This document shows, piece by piece, positions 8,355-16,303 of a stretch of 64,000 nucleotides of DNA. The DNA is taken from contig NZ_JAGPWD010000019.1 of NCBI RefSeq assembly GCF_018119395.1, positions 1 through 64,000 on the forward strand. The letters are read 5' to 3'. This DNA comes from Massilia sp. ZL223 (GTDB lineage: Bacteria > Pseudomonadota > Gammaproteobacteria > Burkholderiales > Burkholderiaceae_D). Every line of letters begins with the position of its first letter. Position 1 is the first letter of the stretch. Made by a program: the position numbers and the translations under genes. Below the pieces are notes generated by a model. The model was not told the origin of the DNA. It ran no database searches and saw only the letters and a program-made list of their open reading frames with translations.

Positions 8355-8915
8355 CTAGGCGCTCTTGCGGTAGAACTTCGCAGGCGTGCCGAACCAGACC
8401 TCGTTGTCGGGCACATCGTGCCGCACCTGCGAGCAGGCCCCGATTTCCGCGTTGGCGCCGATGGTCACGCCCGGCATGATGACCACGCTGGCCCCGAACT
8501 TCGATCCCCGCTTCAGTCGTCCCACCACCTTCTCGTTGTTCTTGCTGAGCACCGGCGTGTCGGTCACGACGAACGCATATTTCATGATGACTTCGTCCTC
8601 GACGATGGTGCCGGCCGAGAGCGTGCACCTGCTGCCCATCGAGACCTTGTTGCCAAGCACGCAACCGTCGCGGATTTCGCAGTAGGCCGTGAACGAGCAG
8701 TTGCTGCCGATCGTGACTTTCTTTCCTACCTTGCAATAAGTCCCCACTTTCGTGTTCGCGCCGATCGTCGAGCCGGCCTGGATGAGCGCGAAATCCTCGA
8801 TCACGCAGCCGGCCGCGATCTCGACCTGGTCCTCGATGATGACGAAGCGGCCGATGGCGACGCCTTCGGCGATCCTGGCGCTGGGGGAGATGCTGTTGAG
8901 GTTGTGAGCGTTCAT
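8355..8915 (-). CDS. hexapeptide-repeat (left-handed beta-helix) acyltransferase
   Basis: A 186-residue protein made almost wholly of imperfect [LIV]-G-x4 hexapeptides (for example AGCVIEDFALIQAGSTIGAN, TKVGTYCKVGKKVTIGSN), ending in VWFGTPAKFYRKSA, a typical C-terminal cap. The family includes WbbJ/FdtC/QdtC-type sugar N- or O-acetyltransferases that use acetyl-CoA. The loop SKNNEKVVGRLKRGSKFGA fits an acceptor-binding insertion. ATG 8915 overlaps the stop of the upstream acyltransferase as ATGA. With the aminotransferase 4 kb away, an amino-sugar N-acylation role is plausible but not shown. Sugar O-acetylation is an equally reasonable alternative. Confidence 0.8.
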   Translation of the reverse strand: MNAHNLNSISPSARIAEGVAIGRFVIIEDQVEIAAGCVIEDFALIQAGSTIGANTKVGTYCKVGKKVTIGSNCSFTAYCEIRDGCVLGNKVSMGSRCTLSAGTIVEDEVIMKYAFVVTDTPVLSKNNEKVVGRLKRGSKFGASVVIMPGVTIGANAEIGACSQVRHDVPDNEVWFGTPAKFYRKSA

Positions 8916-9856
8916 GCTTGTTCCGTCCTGTTCGAGTTTTTCTTCGGCACGCCGCTGAGCTTGTCCTTCGCGGGTTCCGTGCTGCGTGCCGGCACGCCCA
9001 TCAGGAGCTGGTGCGGCACGTCGACACTGCTGACCACCACCGCGCCCGCGCCGACGGTCGTGTCCGCGGCCAGGCTGATCATCGGCCTGACCACCGCGGC
9101 CGAGCCGAAGAAGCAGCGCTCGCCCGTGCTGACATTGCCTGCCAGGCTGACGTTGTTGGCAAAGTGATTGTGGGCGCCGATCGTGCAGCCGTGCCCGACC
9201 TTGGTGCCGTGCGCGATGACGGTCCCGTCGCCGACCAGGGTGTCTTCGTTCACCGAGCCGCGCACGATCGAGACGTCGCTGCCCAGGAAGCAGTTCTTGC
9301 CGATCACCACGCCGCCGATCTGGGGCTGGACGACGCGCTCGCCCGTCTCGACATCCCAGACCCAGGCCACGCCGCTGGCGCCAATGGTCGAGTGCGGCTC
9401 GACCACCGTGTTCTCGCCCAGGATGCAGTTGTCGGCGATGACGACGTGGGAGCTCAGCTTGACCCCCGCGTGCAGCTCCGCCTTGCCGATCACGCAATAG
9501 GGGCCGATCTCGACGCCGGGGGCGATCACGGCATCGGGATCGACGATGGCGCTGGGATGCACGCCCGCGCTGCCTTCCTTGCCGTGGAAATGGCGCATCA
9601 GCTTGTAGAAGGCCAGCTGCGGGTGGCTGAGCCGGATCAGGCAGTTCGAGGCGTCGAAGCCTTCGGTGTCGGTGCACAGGACCAGGGATTCCCTGATCCC
9701 GGCATGGCTGCGTCCCTCGGCGTAATAAATACCGTGCGGTTCGATCCGCCTGAAACTCTTGAAACGGAGATGATCGAGCTCGACCTCGTTCGACTCGAAA
9801 GGGATGCCCAGCGCAGTCAAGCTCGTCTTGATATGCGTGGTGGTGAAGGATTCCAT
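8912..9856 (-). CDS. LpxD-like hexapeptide-repeat acyltransferase
   Basis: A 314-residue protein with an N-terminal globular domain (about 1-100: substrate-type segment with IYYAEGRSHAGIRESLVLC) and a long left-handed beta-helix (about 100-300) beginning GVHPSAIVDPDAVIAPGVEI, as in LpxD. The order resembles UDP-3-O-acylglucosamine N-acyltransferase, but the gene is not in an lpx cluster and may act on another nucleotide sugar. HGTKVGHGCTIGAHNHFAN offers the His expected for catalysis. ATG 9856 is preferred over ATG 9865 because GAGGA is 9 bases from the former and only 1 from the latter. A perfect TTGACA -35 hexamer (minus, 9936-9941) lies upstream, without a matching -10. Confidence 0.75.
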   Translation of the reverse strand: MESFTTTHIKTSLTALGIPFESNEVELDHLRFKSFRRIEPHGIYYAEGRSHAGIRESLVLCTDTEGFDASNCLIRLSHPQLAFYKLMRHFHGKEGSAGVHPSAIVDPDAVIAPGVEIGPYCVIGKAELHAGVKLSSHVVIADNCILGENTVVEPHSTIGASGVAWVWDVETGERVVQPQIGGVVIGKNCFLGSDVSIVRGSVNEDTLVGDGTVIAHGTKVGHGCTIGAHNHFANNVSLAGNVSTGERCFFGSAAVVRPMISLAADTTVGAGAVVVSSVDVPHQLLMGVPARSTEPAKDKLSGVPKKNSNRTEQA

Positions 9857-10433
9857 CGCGTTCATTCCTCGGCGGTAGTGGTGGACAGCGGGAAGCCCGG
9901 TGACATCCGGCTACGTTGCATCACGAGTTTCCATTTGTCAACTTTTCACGGGGGCGCGCTCATGCTTGAGGCTTGTCCGTCCAGACAGACTGTAACGGAA
10001 ACTTCGCCGTTTCGCGAACCCGCTTCGTGCCGCATCGTTCACTCATCCATCCCCTGAGCTTTCGTCTTGCGGTGTTTAGCCGAAATGTATTTGCGTTTAG
10101 TTATCGAAACAAAACACGCACGCTCATTCTTTTTTGTTGCCTGTCGGCAAATTGCCACAGTTTCTTAGCATTTAGTCTACGCAATGTTTCGTAAAGCTTG
10201 CTCAGCGGCAAGTCAGGCTTGATAATCGCTTCATTCCCAGAGGTTGCATGACATTAACGCTGTTGTTCGGTCGAAACAGACCGGGTAGGCAGGACAATTT
10301 CTGACTTTTGGGTCAAGGTTTTGATTTATCCTGTCGGAAATATGCGAAGCCGCAAAGCAAGGCTTCGTGATGCGTCGCACGGCGCCATCCACTCCGGGCG
10401 AGTCCGATCAATAGTTACAGGGAAAAACTGCGT
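9857..10433. other. AT-rich intergenic region with divergent promoters
   Basis: The 577-base spacer between the LpxD-like gene and a chemoreceptor gene is notably AT-rich around 10070-10200. It contains a TTGACA hexamer on the minus strand (9936-9941) and a candidate sigma-28 promoter for the chemoreceptor (10313-10340). Open frames there are short and lack ribosome-binding sites. No RNA gene is recognisable. Confidence 0.5.
10313..10340 (+). promoter_or_regulatory. candidate sigma-28 (FliA) promoter of the chemoreceptor gene
   Basis: TCAAGGTT, 12 bases, GTCGGAAA. Compared with the flagellar class-III consensus TAAAGTTT-N11-GCCGATAA this matches most -35 positions and six of eight -10 positions. 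It lies about 95 bases upstream of the start codon. A similar element precedes cheW (50404-50430). Confidence 0.5.
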
Positions 10434-12212
10434 ATGAATTTGAACAACATGAAGGTCGGCAGCCGGCTGGCCCTCGGTTTTGCACTGGTGCTGGTTCTGC
10501 TGGTAGCCGTGACGGTGGTAGGTGTCCTGCGCATGGCGCAGATCCAGGACCGTCTGGAGCAGGTGGTGAGCGTGAACAACGTCTCGACCGGCCTGGTGGT
10601 CGACATGCGCAACAACGTCGGCGACCGTGTTGCTTCGCTGCGCGTCCTGACCCTGATGACCGATCCGGCCGACATGGAGCCGGAAATGAACAAGTTCAAG
10701 GCCCAGACCGAGAAGTACAACGAATCGCAGCGCAAGCTGTCGGCGATCTTCGCCCAGCACGCCAGCGACAGCGAGAAGAAGCTGCTGGCCCAGATCAAGG
10801 AATACGAAGGCGCCGCCATGCCGGCGATCGCCAAGGCCGCGGAACTCTACCTGGCGAACAACGCCATGGACGCGACCCGCGTGATGATCAAGGAAGTGCG
10901 CCCGGTGCAGAAGAAGTGGACCGAGGCCCTGGACCAGCTGGCCGCCCTGGAAGAGAAGCAGAACGCGCAGAGCGCCGTCGATGCCCAGACCGCCTTCGCC
11001 AACGCCCGTAACTTCATGCTGGTGATGCTGGTGGCCGCCCTCGTGCTGGGCGTCGCCGCGGCATGGTTCATCACCCGCAGCCTGCTGAAGCAGCTCGGCG
11101 GCGAGCCTGGCTACACCGCCAAGATCGCCGGCAGCATCGCCCACGGCGACCTGTCGATCGCGATCGAGACCAAGGAATCCGACCGCGGCAGCCTGCTGGT
11201 CGAAATGAAGGAAATGCGCAACAGCCTGGTCGGCATCGTCGAGCAGGTTCGCCGCGGCACCGAGACCATCGGCACCGCCTCGCGTGAAATCGCGGCCGGC
11301 AACATCGACCTGTCCTCGCGTACCGAACTGCAGGCCAGCTCGCTGGAGAAGACCGCGTCGGCGATGGAAGAACTGACTTCGACCGTCAAGCAGAACGCCG
11401 ACAACGCCCGTGAAGCGAACGCCCTGGCGGCGACCGCTTCGGACGTGGCCCGCAAGGGCGGCGACGTGGTGTCGCAAGTGGTGGGCACCATGGGCGAGAT
11501 CAACAACTCGGCCAGCAAGATCGCCGACATCATCGGCGTGATCGACGGCATCGCCTTCCAGACCAACATCCTGGCGCTGAACGCCGCGGTGGAAGCGGCA
11601 CGTGCCGGCGAACAGGGCCGCGGCTTCGCGGTGGTCGCTTCGGAAGTGCGCAACCTGGCGCAGCGTTCGGCAGCGGCGGCGAAAGAGATCAAGACCCTGA
11701 TCGGCGACTCCGTCGAGAAGGTCGAGCGCGGCACCAAGCTGGTCGGCCAGGCCGGCGTGACGATGGACGAAGTGGTGGCCAGCGTGCGCCGCGTGACCGA
11801 CATCATGAGCGAGATCGCCAACGCCAGCGCCGAGCAGAGCGCCGGCATCGAGCAGGTCAACATGTCGATCATCGAGATGGACAGCATGACCCAGCAGAAC
11901 GCCGCGCTGGTGGAAGAAGCCGCCGCCGCCGCCCAGAGCCTGCAGGACCAGGCCGGCGAACTGGCCCGCGTGGTCAGCATCTTCAAGCTGGAAGAAGGCG
12001 AGCAGTTCCAGTTCGAACCGGCTGCACCGGCGCCGGCCGCCACGACTGCCGTGGTGCCGCGTCCCGCAGCCAAGCGCACGGCCCCGCCGGCGCTGAAGAA
12101 GCCGGCCGCCAAGGCTGCCGCGCCGAGTGCGGAAAAGGGTGACGAGGAGACCGTCGCCAAGCCGAAGAAGAGCACCGCCACCGTCGGCAACGACGAGTGG
12201 GAAGAGTTCTAG
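10434..12212 (+). CDS. methyl-accepting chemotaxis protein
   Basis: Inner-membrane chemoreceptor of 592 residues. A TM helix (about 11-32) precedes a periplasmic four-helix-bundle ligand domain (about 33-187), then a second TM helix (about 189-208), HAMP and the long cytoplasmic coiled coil. The hairpin tip [19 protein letters not shown]...[20 protein letters not shown] contacts CheA and CheW. Glu/Gln-rich methylation helices flank it (for example [18 protein letters not shown]). After an Ala/Pro/Lys-rich linker the protein ends in EWEEF, matching the W-x-x-F tether that binds CheR/CheB. Ligand unknown. A sigma-28-like promoter lies upstream, consistent with co-expression with the flagellum. 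Confidence 0.94.
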   Translation: MNLNNMKVGSRLALGFALVLVLLVAVTVVGVLRMAQIQDRLEQVVSVNNVSTGLVVDMRNNVGDRVASLRVLTLMTDPADMEPEMNKFKAQTEKYNESQRKLSAIFAQHASDSEKKLLAQIKEYEGAAMPAIAKAAELYLANNAMDATRVMIKEVRPVQKKWTEALDQLAALEEKQNAQSAVDAQTAFANARNFMLVMLVAALVLGVAAAWFITRSLLKQLGGEPGYTAKIAGSIAHGDLSIAIETKESDRGSLLVEMKEMRNSLVGIVEQVRRGTETIGTASREIAAGNIDLSSRTELQASSLEKTASAMEELTSTVKQNADNAREANALAATASDVARKGGDVVSQVVGTMGEINNSASKIADIIGVIDGIAFQTNILALNAAVEAARAGEQGRGFAVVASEVRNLAQRSAAAAKEIKTLIGDSVEKVERGTKLVGQAGVTMDEVVASVRRVTDIMSEIANASAEQSAGIEQVNMSIIEMDSMTQQNAALVEEAAAAAQSLQDQAGELARVVSIFKLEEGEQFQFEPAAPAPAATTAVVPRPAAKRTAPPALKKPAAKAAAPSAEKGDEETVAKPKKSTATVGNDEWEEF

Positions 12213-12224
12213 GATTTTAAGAAA

Positions 12225-12244
12225 GGCCGGCCCGAGAGCCGGCT
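12225..12244 (+). terminator. hairpin downstream of the chemoreceptor gene
   Basis: GCCGGC (12226-12231) pairs with GCCGGC (12238-12243) across a six-base loop, 13 bases after the stop codon. No T-run follows, so it may be a weak terminator or an mRNA end-protecting structure. Confidence 0.35.
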
Positions 12245-12284
12245 AGAGACTGAAAAACATATATCAACTTTTTGGGGAAACAAC

Positions 12285-12629
12285 ATGAAAAACCTGTCCG
12301 TGAAGCTGTTCGCAGCCCTGGCCCTGACCGGCGCTTGCGCCTCCACCTTCGCCGCTGAAGTCCCGGCATCGTTCGACCCGAAGAAGTGCGCGATCGAATA
12401 CCCGAAGGCCTCGCTGATGAACGAAGAGCAGGGCACCACCTCGGCGTCGTTCCTGGTCAACGCCGACGGCACGGTGGCCGATTCGAAGGTCGACAAGTCG
12501 AGTGGCTTCAAGAACCTGGACAAGGCCCTGATCAAAGGCCTGACCGGCTGCAAGTTCAAGCCGGGCACCAAGGACGGCGCACCGGCCCAGACCTGGACCA
12601 AGGTCGACTACGCCTGGAAGCTGGACTAA
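12285..12629 (+). CDS. small exported TonB C-terminal-like protein
   Basis: A 114-residue protein with a Sec signal peptide (MKNLSVKLFAALALTGACASTFA, cleavage expected near residue 23). The mature part is one TonB_C-like domain: YPKASLMNEEQGTTSASFLVNADGTV, then a Ser-rich turn, a helix (LDKALIKGLTGCKFKPG) and a final strand WTKVDYAWKLD. Stand-alone TonB_C proteins of this kind are common in Oxalobacteraceae. They lack the TM anchor and Pro-rich spacer of a true TonB, so energy transduction is not expected and the role is unknown. Two cysteines in the mature chain (CAIEYP and GCKF) could form a disulfide. It has its own terminator. Confidence 0.75.
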   Translation: MKNLSVKLFAALALTGACASTFAAEVPASFDPKKCAIEYPKASLMNEEQGTTSASFLVNADGTVADSKVDKSSGFKNLDKALIKGLTGCKFKPGTKDGAPAQTWTKVDYAWKLD

Positions 12630-12644
12630 TCTGTTGTTCTCCGC

Positions 12645-12677
12645 AGCCGGCCCTTCAGGGGCCGGTTGTCGTTTCCG
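12645..12677 (+). terminator. terminator after the TonB_C-like gene
   Basis: CCGGCCC (12647-12653) pairs with GGGCCGG (12659-12665) around a 5-base loop and is followed by TTGTCGTTT. It starts 16 bases after the stop codon. Confidence 0.65.
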
Positions 12678-12864
12678 CCTCACCCTCGCAGTATCCCTCC
12701 CGCACGATCCCCCGGCCGCCCGGCCCGCTTTACACCGCTTTACATTCGTCGCCGCTGTTACAGGTTTGTGGCCTCATGTATCGGCTGTAATAACTTCCTT
12801 CATTCGCCCATCCCGCCGGCCCGGCTCGCTATAGTGGTCTCACACCAACCGAAAGGAGAGCACC

Positions 12865-13266
12865 ATGAAAAGCATTCTCGCCGCCACCGCCGCCGTCCTG
12901 ATCGGCACCGCCGCCTTCACACCGGCTCAGGCCGATGCTGCGATCCACACCGAAGTCGTGGTGGTCCACAAGGCCCCGCCGGCGTCGCGCCATGAGGCCG
13001 TGCCGGCCGCACGCCGCGGCTACGACTGGGTGCCGGGTTACTGGGACTGGAACGGCCGCCGCCATGTGTGGGTCAGCGGCCACTGGGAGCGCGATCGTCC
13101 GGGCTATGCCTACCAGCGTCCTGAGTGGCGCCGCGACAGCAGTGGCTGGTACCTGGAGCGCGGCGGCTGGCGCCACGGCGAACGGGTCGCCGCCCGCCGC
13201 GACCGCGATGGCGACGGCGTGCCGAACCGCTTCGACGCGCGTCCGCGCAACCCGAACCGCTATTAA
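12865..13266 (+). CDS. YXWGXW-repeat exported protein
   Basis: A 133-residue protein with a signal peptide ending near PAQADA (residue 25). The mature part has aromatic repeats of the YXWGXW/WVPGYW class: [29 protein letters not shown] and [11 protein letters not shown]. The tail [19 protein letters not shown] resembles a thrombospondin type-3/EF-hand-like Ca-binding turn (DxDxDG). Function is unknown; repeats of this type occur in small periplasmic or outer-membrane-associated proteins. AAAGGAGAG lies 4 bases before the ATG, a strong ribosome-binding site. It converges on the diguanylate cyclase gene with only 3 bases between stop codons. Confidence 0.8.
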   Translation: MKSILAATAAVLIGTAAFTPAQADAAIHTEVVVVHKAPPASRHEAVPAARRGYDWVPGYWDWNGRRHVWVSGHWERDRPGYAYQRPEWRRDSSGWYLERGGWRHGERVAARRDRDGDGVPNRFDARPRNPNRY

Positions 13267-13269
13267 GCC

Positions 13270-14880
13270 TCAAGCGTGGCGCGCAGCCTGTCCGGGCTGC
13301 GCGCTGTCGTGTTTTTCTTCTTCTTCGTCGTCGCTGCGCACCCGGTTGCGGCCGGACTGCTTGGCGCGGTAGAGCAGCGCGTCGGCGCGTTCGACCAGCA
13401 AGGTCGGATCGGTGTCGTCGCCGCTGGTGAAGCGCATCGTGCATACACCGGCGCTGATGGTGACCACGCCGGGCGGATTGGACGCATGGGGAATCGCCGC
13501 CTGCATCACCGCCAGCCGCACGTGTTCCGCCACATTGCGCGCGCCATGCGCATCGGTGCCGGGCAGGAGCACTGCGAATTCCTCGCCGCCGTAACGCGCC
13601 GCCAGGTCGGTCGGGCGGCCCAGGCTGTCGCGGATCACGGCCGCCACCCGCCGCAGGCAGTCGTCGCCCGCCACGTGGCCATAGGTGTCGTTGTACCTCT
13701 TGAAGTAGTCCACGTCCACCAGCACCAGCGACAGCGGGCTGCCGTTGCGGCCCGCGCGCTTCTTCTCCAGTTCCAGCTCGTACTCGAAGCGGCGCCGGTT
13801 GGCGATCCCGGTCAGGACGTCGTTGTCGGCCAGGTGGGCAAGCTCGCGGTTGTCCTGCTGCAGGACCGCGCGTGCGCTCACCAGTTCCTTTTCGAGGTTG
13901 TCGCGGATGACGAACTGGCGCGCCAGGCGCCAGCCGAAGCCGGCCAGGGCCGCGATGATCACTGTGATCACCCCGACCAGGACCATGGTCGAGCGCCACC
14001 ACTTGGCCAGGATTTCGTCCTTCGCCATGGCGGTGCCGACGATCAGCGGGAAGCCGTCGAAATGGCGGTAGCTGTACAGCCTCTCGACGCCGTCGATATA
14101 GGAGCGTAGCATCGCCGATCCGACCGGGCCCTGTTCCTGGTAAATGCGGTAGATCGAACCCTTGGTGACGTCGCTGCCGACCAGCTGTTCGTCGAAGGGA
14201 TGGCGGTAGATCAGGGTGCCGTTGTCGTGCATGAGCAGGATGGTGCCGGACTGGCCGGTGTCGAAGCGCTCGTACAGCTGCGAAAAGTAATCCACGCGGA
14301 TGCTGCCGAGGACCACGCCGCCGAAGGAGCCGTCGGGATTGTTCAGGCGCCGCGACACAGGCAGGATCCACACGTTGGTGGAGCGGCTGCGCACGGGCAG
14401 GCCGACGTACACGCCGCGGTCCTTGCTGACGCGGTGATGGCGGAAGTAGGCCCGGTCCGAGTTATTGCCGCCCATCGGCTGGTCGAGCGAGGTCACTACC
14501 CAGCTGCCGTCGGCGCCGTAGACGAACAGGCCGTGCAGTTCGTCGACCTGCGACACCATGTTGCGCAGGTGGGTGCGCAGGCGCTGGCGGTCGGTCTTGT
14601 CCAGGCCGTCGTGCTCGATGCGCTCCACCACGCCGGCCAGGACCGTATCGACCACGCGGATCGTGCTTTCGCCCTGTGCGGCGAGCGCGAGCGCCATGTT
14701 CGAGGTGACGGTGGCCGTGTCCGCCAGGCGCTGCTTGCGCGCCTGCCAGGCGTCCCAGGTGATGAAGGCGACCAGGAGCAGGCAGAACACGCTCAGGAAG
14801 GCAATGACGTAGCGGACCGCAGGGCGCTTTTTTGCGGCGAGACGCGAAATGTGCGGGTCGGATGAGCGGTCGGGAGGCAT
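13270..14880 (-). CDS. membrane diguanylate cyclase with periplasmic Cache sensor
   Basis: Makes cyclic di-GMP. Of 536 residues, a TM helix near 25-45 (VRYVIAFLSVFCLLLVAFITW) precedes a periplasmic double-Cache-type domain (about 46-290, with LFVYGADGSWVVTSLDQP and VYVGLPVRSRSTNVWILPVS). A second TM helix (about 295-318) leads into a GGDEF domain. The active-site motif is GGEEF at 431-435, and RPTD lies five residues before it, the RxxD inhibitory site, so product feedback is expected. The start is uncertain: ATG 14880 gives a normal N-terminus, but neither it nor the in-frame ATG 14919 has a good ribosome-binding site. Stand-alone gene; the ligand is unknown. Confidence 0.9.
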   Translation of the reverse strand: MPPDRSSDPHISRLAAKKRPAVRYVIAFLSVFCLLLVAFITWDAWQARKQRLADTATVTSNMALALAAQGESTIRVVDTVLAGVVERIEHDGLDKTDRQRLRTHLRNMVSQVDELHGLFVYGADGSWVVTSLDQPMGGNNSDRAYFRHHRVSKDRGVYVGLPVRSRSTNVWILPVSRRLNNPDGSFGGVVLGSIRVDYFSQLYERFDTGQSGTILLMHDNGTLIYRHPFDEQLVGSDVTKGSIYRIYQEQGPVGSAMLRSYIDGVERLYSYRHFDGFPLIVGTAMAKDEILAKWWRSTMVLVGVITVIIAALAGFGWRLARQFVIRDNLEKELVSARAVLQQDNRELAHLADNDVLTGIANRRRFEYELELEKKRAGRNGSPLSLVLVDVDYFKRYNDTYGHVAGDDCLRRVAAVIRDSLGRPTDLAARYGGEEFAVLLPGTDAHGARNVAEHVRLAVMQAAIPHASNPPGVVTISAGVCTMRFTSGDDTDPTLLVERADALLYRAKQSGRNRVRSDDEEEEKHDSAQPGQAARHA

Positions 14881-15025
14881 GGAGAGGCCATCGTGGGCGG
14901 GACGCGTCAAGCATATCACCCGCAGCGGCGGCAGGGGGCTGGATGTGTGTGTTGTCGTTTGGAAAACGCTTCCGTGAGAGTCAGTGCTTTCATAAGAACA
15001 GCGTCCCTAGGCAGGTCGTATGGTC

Positions 15026-15063
15026 CAAAAACAAAAAAAGCCCAGTTCGAAAACTGGGCTTTC
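15026..15063 (-). terminator. terminator of tRNA-His
   Basis: On the minus strand AAGCCCAGTT pairs with AACTGGGCTT around a 4-base loop and runs into TTTTTTTGTTTTTGG. It starts about 12 bases beyond the tRNA CCA end. Confidence 0.88.
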
Positions 15064-15073
15064 ATGGAATTCT

Positions 15074-15150
15074 TGGGGTGGCTGATGGGACTCGAACCCA
15101 CGACAACAGGAATCACAATCCTGGACTCTACCAACTGAGCTACAGCCACC
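15074..15150 (-). tRNA. tRNA-His (GTG)
   Basis: Read on the minus strand, the acceptor stem GTGGCTG/CAGCCAC, D-arm (TAGCTCAGTTGGTAGAG), anticodon loop TTGTGAT with anticodon GTG, and T-arm GTGGGTTCGAGTCCCAT are all intact. The extra 5' G that marks tRNA-His is at 15150, opposite C73 (15077). CCA is encoded (15074-15076). It has its own promoter and terminator. Confidence 0.97.
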
Positions 15151-15192
15151 ACTGACTTGCTTTTTGTCTCGTCGTTGTCGAGACAGAACAAG

Positions 15193-15221
15193 ATTATACA
15201 AACTCCTCGGCAAAGTGGCAA
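15193..15221 (-). promoter_or_regulatory. sigma-70 promoter of tRNA-His
   Basis: On the minus strand TTGCCA (15216-15221), a 17-base spacer, and a perfect TATAAT (15193-15198) lie about 43 bases upstream of the tRNA. Confidence 0.75.
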
Positions 15222-15270
15222 ATTTAAATGTGGGTGGGGGAGCGGAGGGTGGTGGTGGAGTGAGAAACTT

Positions 15271-15370
15271 GGGTTCCGGCCTTCGCCGGAACGACGGGCG
15301 AAGGGGCGGGTCACAACCAACTCCGTTGGCCCGCTACTCTTATACGTCGTTCCGGCGAAGGCCGGAACCT
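15271..15370. repeat. inverted pair of REP-like palindromes (GTTCCGGC family)
   Basis: The left arm (15271-15296) reads GGGTTCCGGCCTTCGCCGGA then ACGACG. The right arm (15345-15370) is its reverse complement apart from the outermost bases. Each arm is itself a palindrome (TTCCGGC...GCCGGAA). The pair encloses about 48 bases and lies between tRNA-His and the murI 3' end, a typical position for REP/BIME elements. Confidence 0.8.
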
Positions 15371-15394
15371 AAGTTGCGCGCGTACCGCCAGCGC

Positions 15395-16246
15395 TTACTG
15401 ACTCACCACCGGCACCGCAATCTCGACCTCGTGCACCGGCGGATCGATCCCCAGCAAACTGGTGAAGGCCGCCGTCAGCGCCGCGCTGCTGGCGCTGGTG
15501 AACCCGGTCAGGCTGGCCGGCTGCTCGCCCGCCGGGCGCAGCAGGTGTTCGGCTTCCAGCAGACGCGCCAGTTGCCGCGCCACCGCGTCGCCGGTGTCGA
15601 TCAAGACCACGTCCGCGCGGCCCGCCCTGGCCAGCACGCGCTCGATCGAGGCGCGCACCAGCGGATAGTGGGTGCAGCCCAGCACCAGGGTGTCGGCGCC
15701 CTGGTCCAGCAGCGGATGGATGTAGCGCTCCAGCATGGCCGCCGTCTCGCCCGAATCCAGTTCCTTGAACTCGATCTGGTCGGCCAGGCCCACGCAGGGC
15801 TGGAGCAGGAAGTCCGCGCCGGTCGCTTCGTGAATCTGGTCGCGCAGCGCCAGGAACTTGGAGCCGAGCAGGGTGCGCTCGGTGGCCAGCACGCCGACCT
15901 TGCCGTTGCGCGTGCTCGCGGCGCCAGGCTTCAGGCCTGGTTCCACGCCGACGATGGGCATCGCCGGATAGCGCTCGCGCAGCTCGCGCACGGCCGCCAC
16001 GGTGGCCGTGTTGCAGGCCACGACCAGCGCCTTGACGCCGTGCGTGGCGAGATAGTCGGCGATCGACAGCACGCGCGCGACGACCACGTCCTCGGGCTTG
16101 TCGCCGTAGGGGGCGAAGCTGGAGTCGGCGAAGTAGAGGAGGTGTTCGTGCGGCAGCTGCGCCTGGATGTGGCGCAGTACCGACAGGCCGCCGACGCCCG
16201 AGTCGAAGATGCCGATCGGGGCGTCAGGGGAGAGCATGGGGGTCAT
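15395..16246 (-). CDS. murI: glutamate racemase
   Basis: Interconverts L- and D-glutamate for peptidoglycan. Length 283 residues. The N-terminal APIGIFDSGVGGLSVLRHI carries the Asp/Ser of the active site. The two catalytic cysteines lie in VVACNTATVAAVRELRERYP and VLGCTHYPLVRASIERVL. VGVEPGLKPGA and KVGVLATERT complete the substrate cleft. ATG 16246 (MTPMLSPDAPIG) gives a normal N-terminus, but ATG 16237 is equally possible and neither has a strong ribosome-binding site. It lies downstream of fumarase on the same strand with a palindromic repeat between them. Confidence 0.95.
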   Translation of the reverse strand: MTPMLSPDAPIGIFDSGVGGLSVLRHIQAQLPHEHLLYFADSSFAPYGDKPEDVVVARVLSIADYLATHGVKALVVACNTATVAAVRELRERYPAMPIVGVEPGLKPGAASTRNGKVGVLATERTLLGSKFLALRDQIHEATGADFLLQPCVGLADQIEFKELDSGETAAMLERYIHPLLDQGADTLVLGCTHYPLVRASIERVLARAGRADVVLIDTGDAVARQLARLLEAEHLLRPAGEQPASLTGFTSASSAALTAAFTSLLGIDPPVHEVEIAVPVVSQ

Positions 16247-16274
16247 GTTCGGGCGGCGCAAAGTGAAGTTGGAC

Positions 16275-16302
16275 GCGTGGACGGCGCAGCCGTCCACCCT
16301 AC
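16275..16302. repeat. short palindromic repeat (GTGGACGG...CCGTCCAC family)
   Basis: The palindrome GCGTGGACGGCGCAGCCGTC, continuing into CACCCTAC, lies between the murI start and the fumarase stop. The same element with a different loop occurs twice at 61503-61611, so it is a dispersed repeat. Confidence 0.75.
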
Positions 16303-16303
16303 A

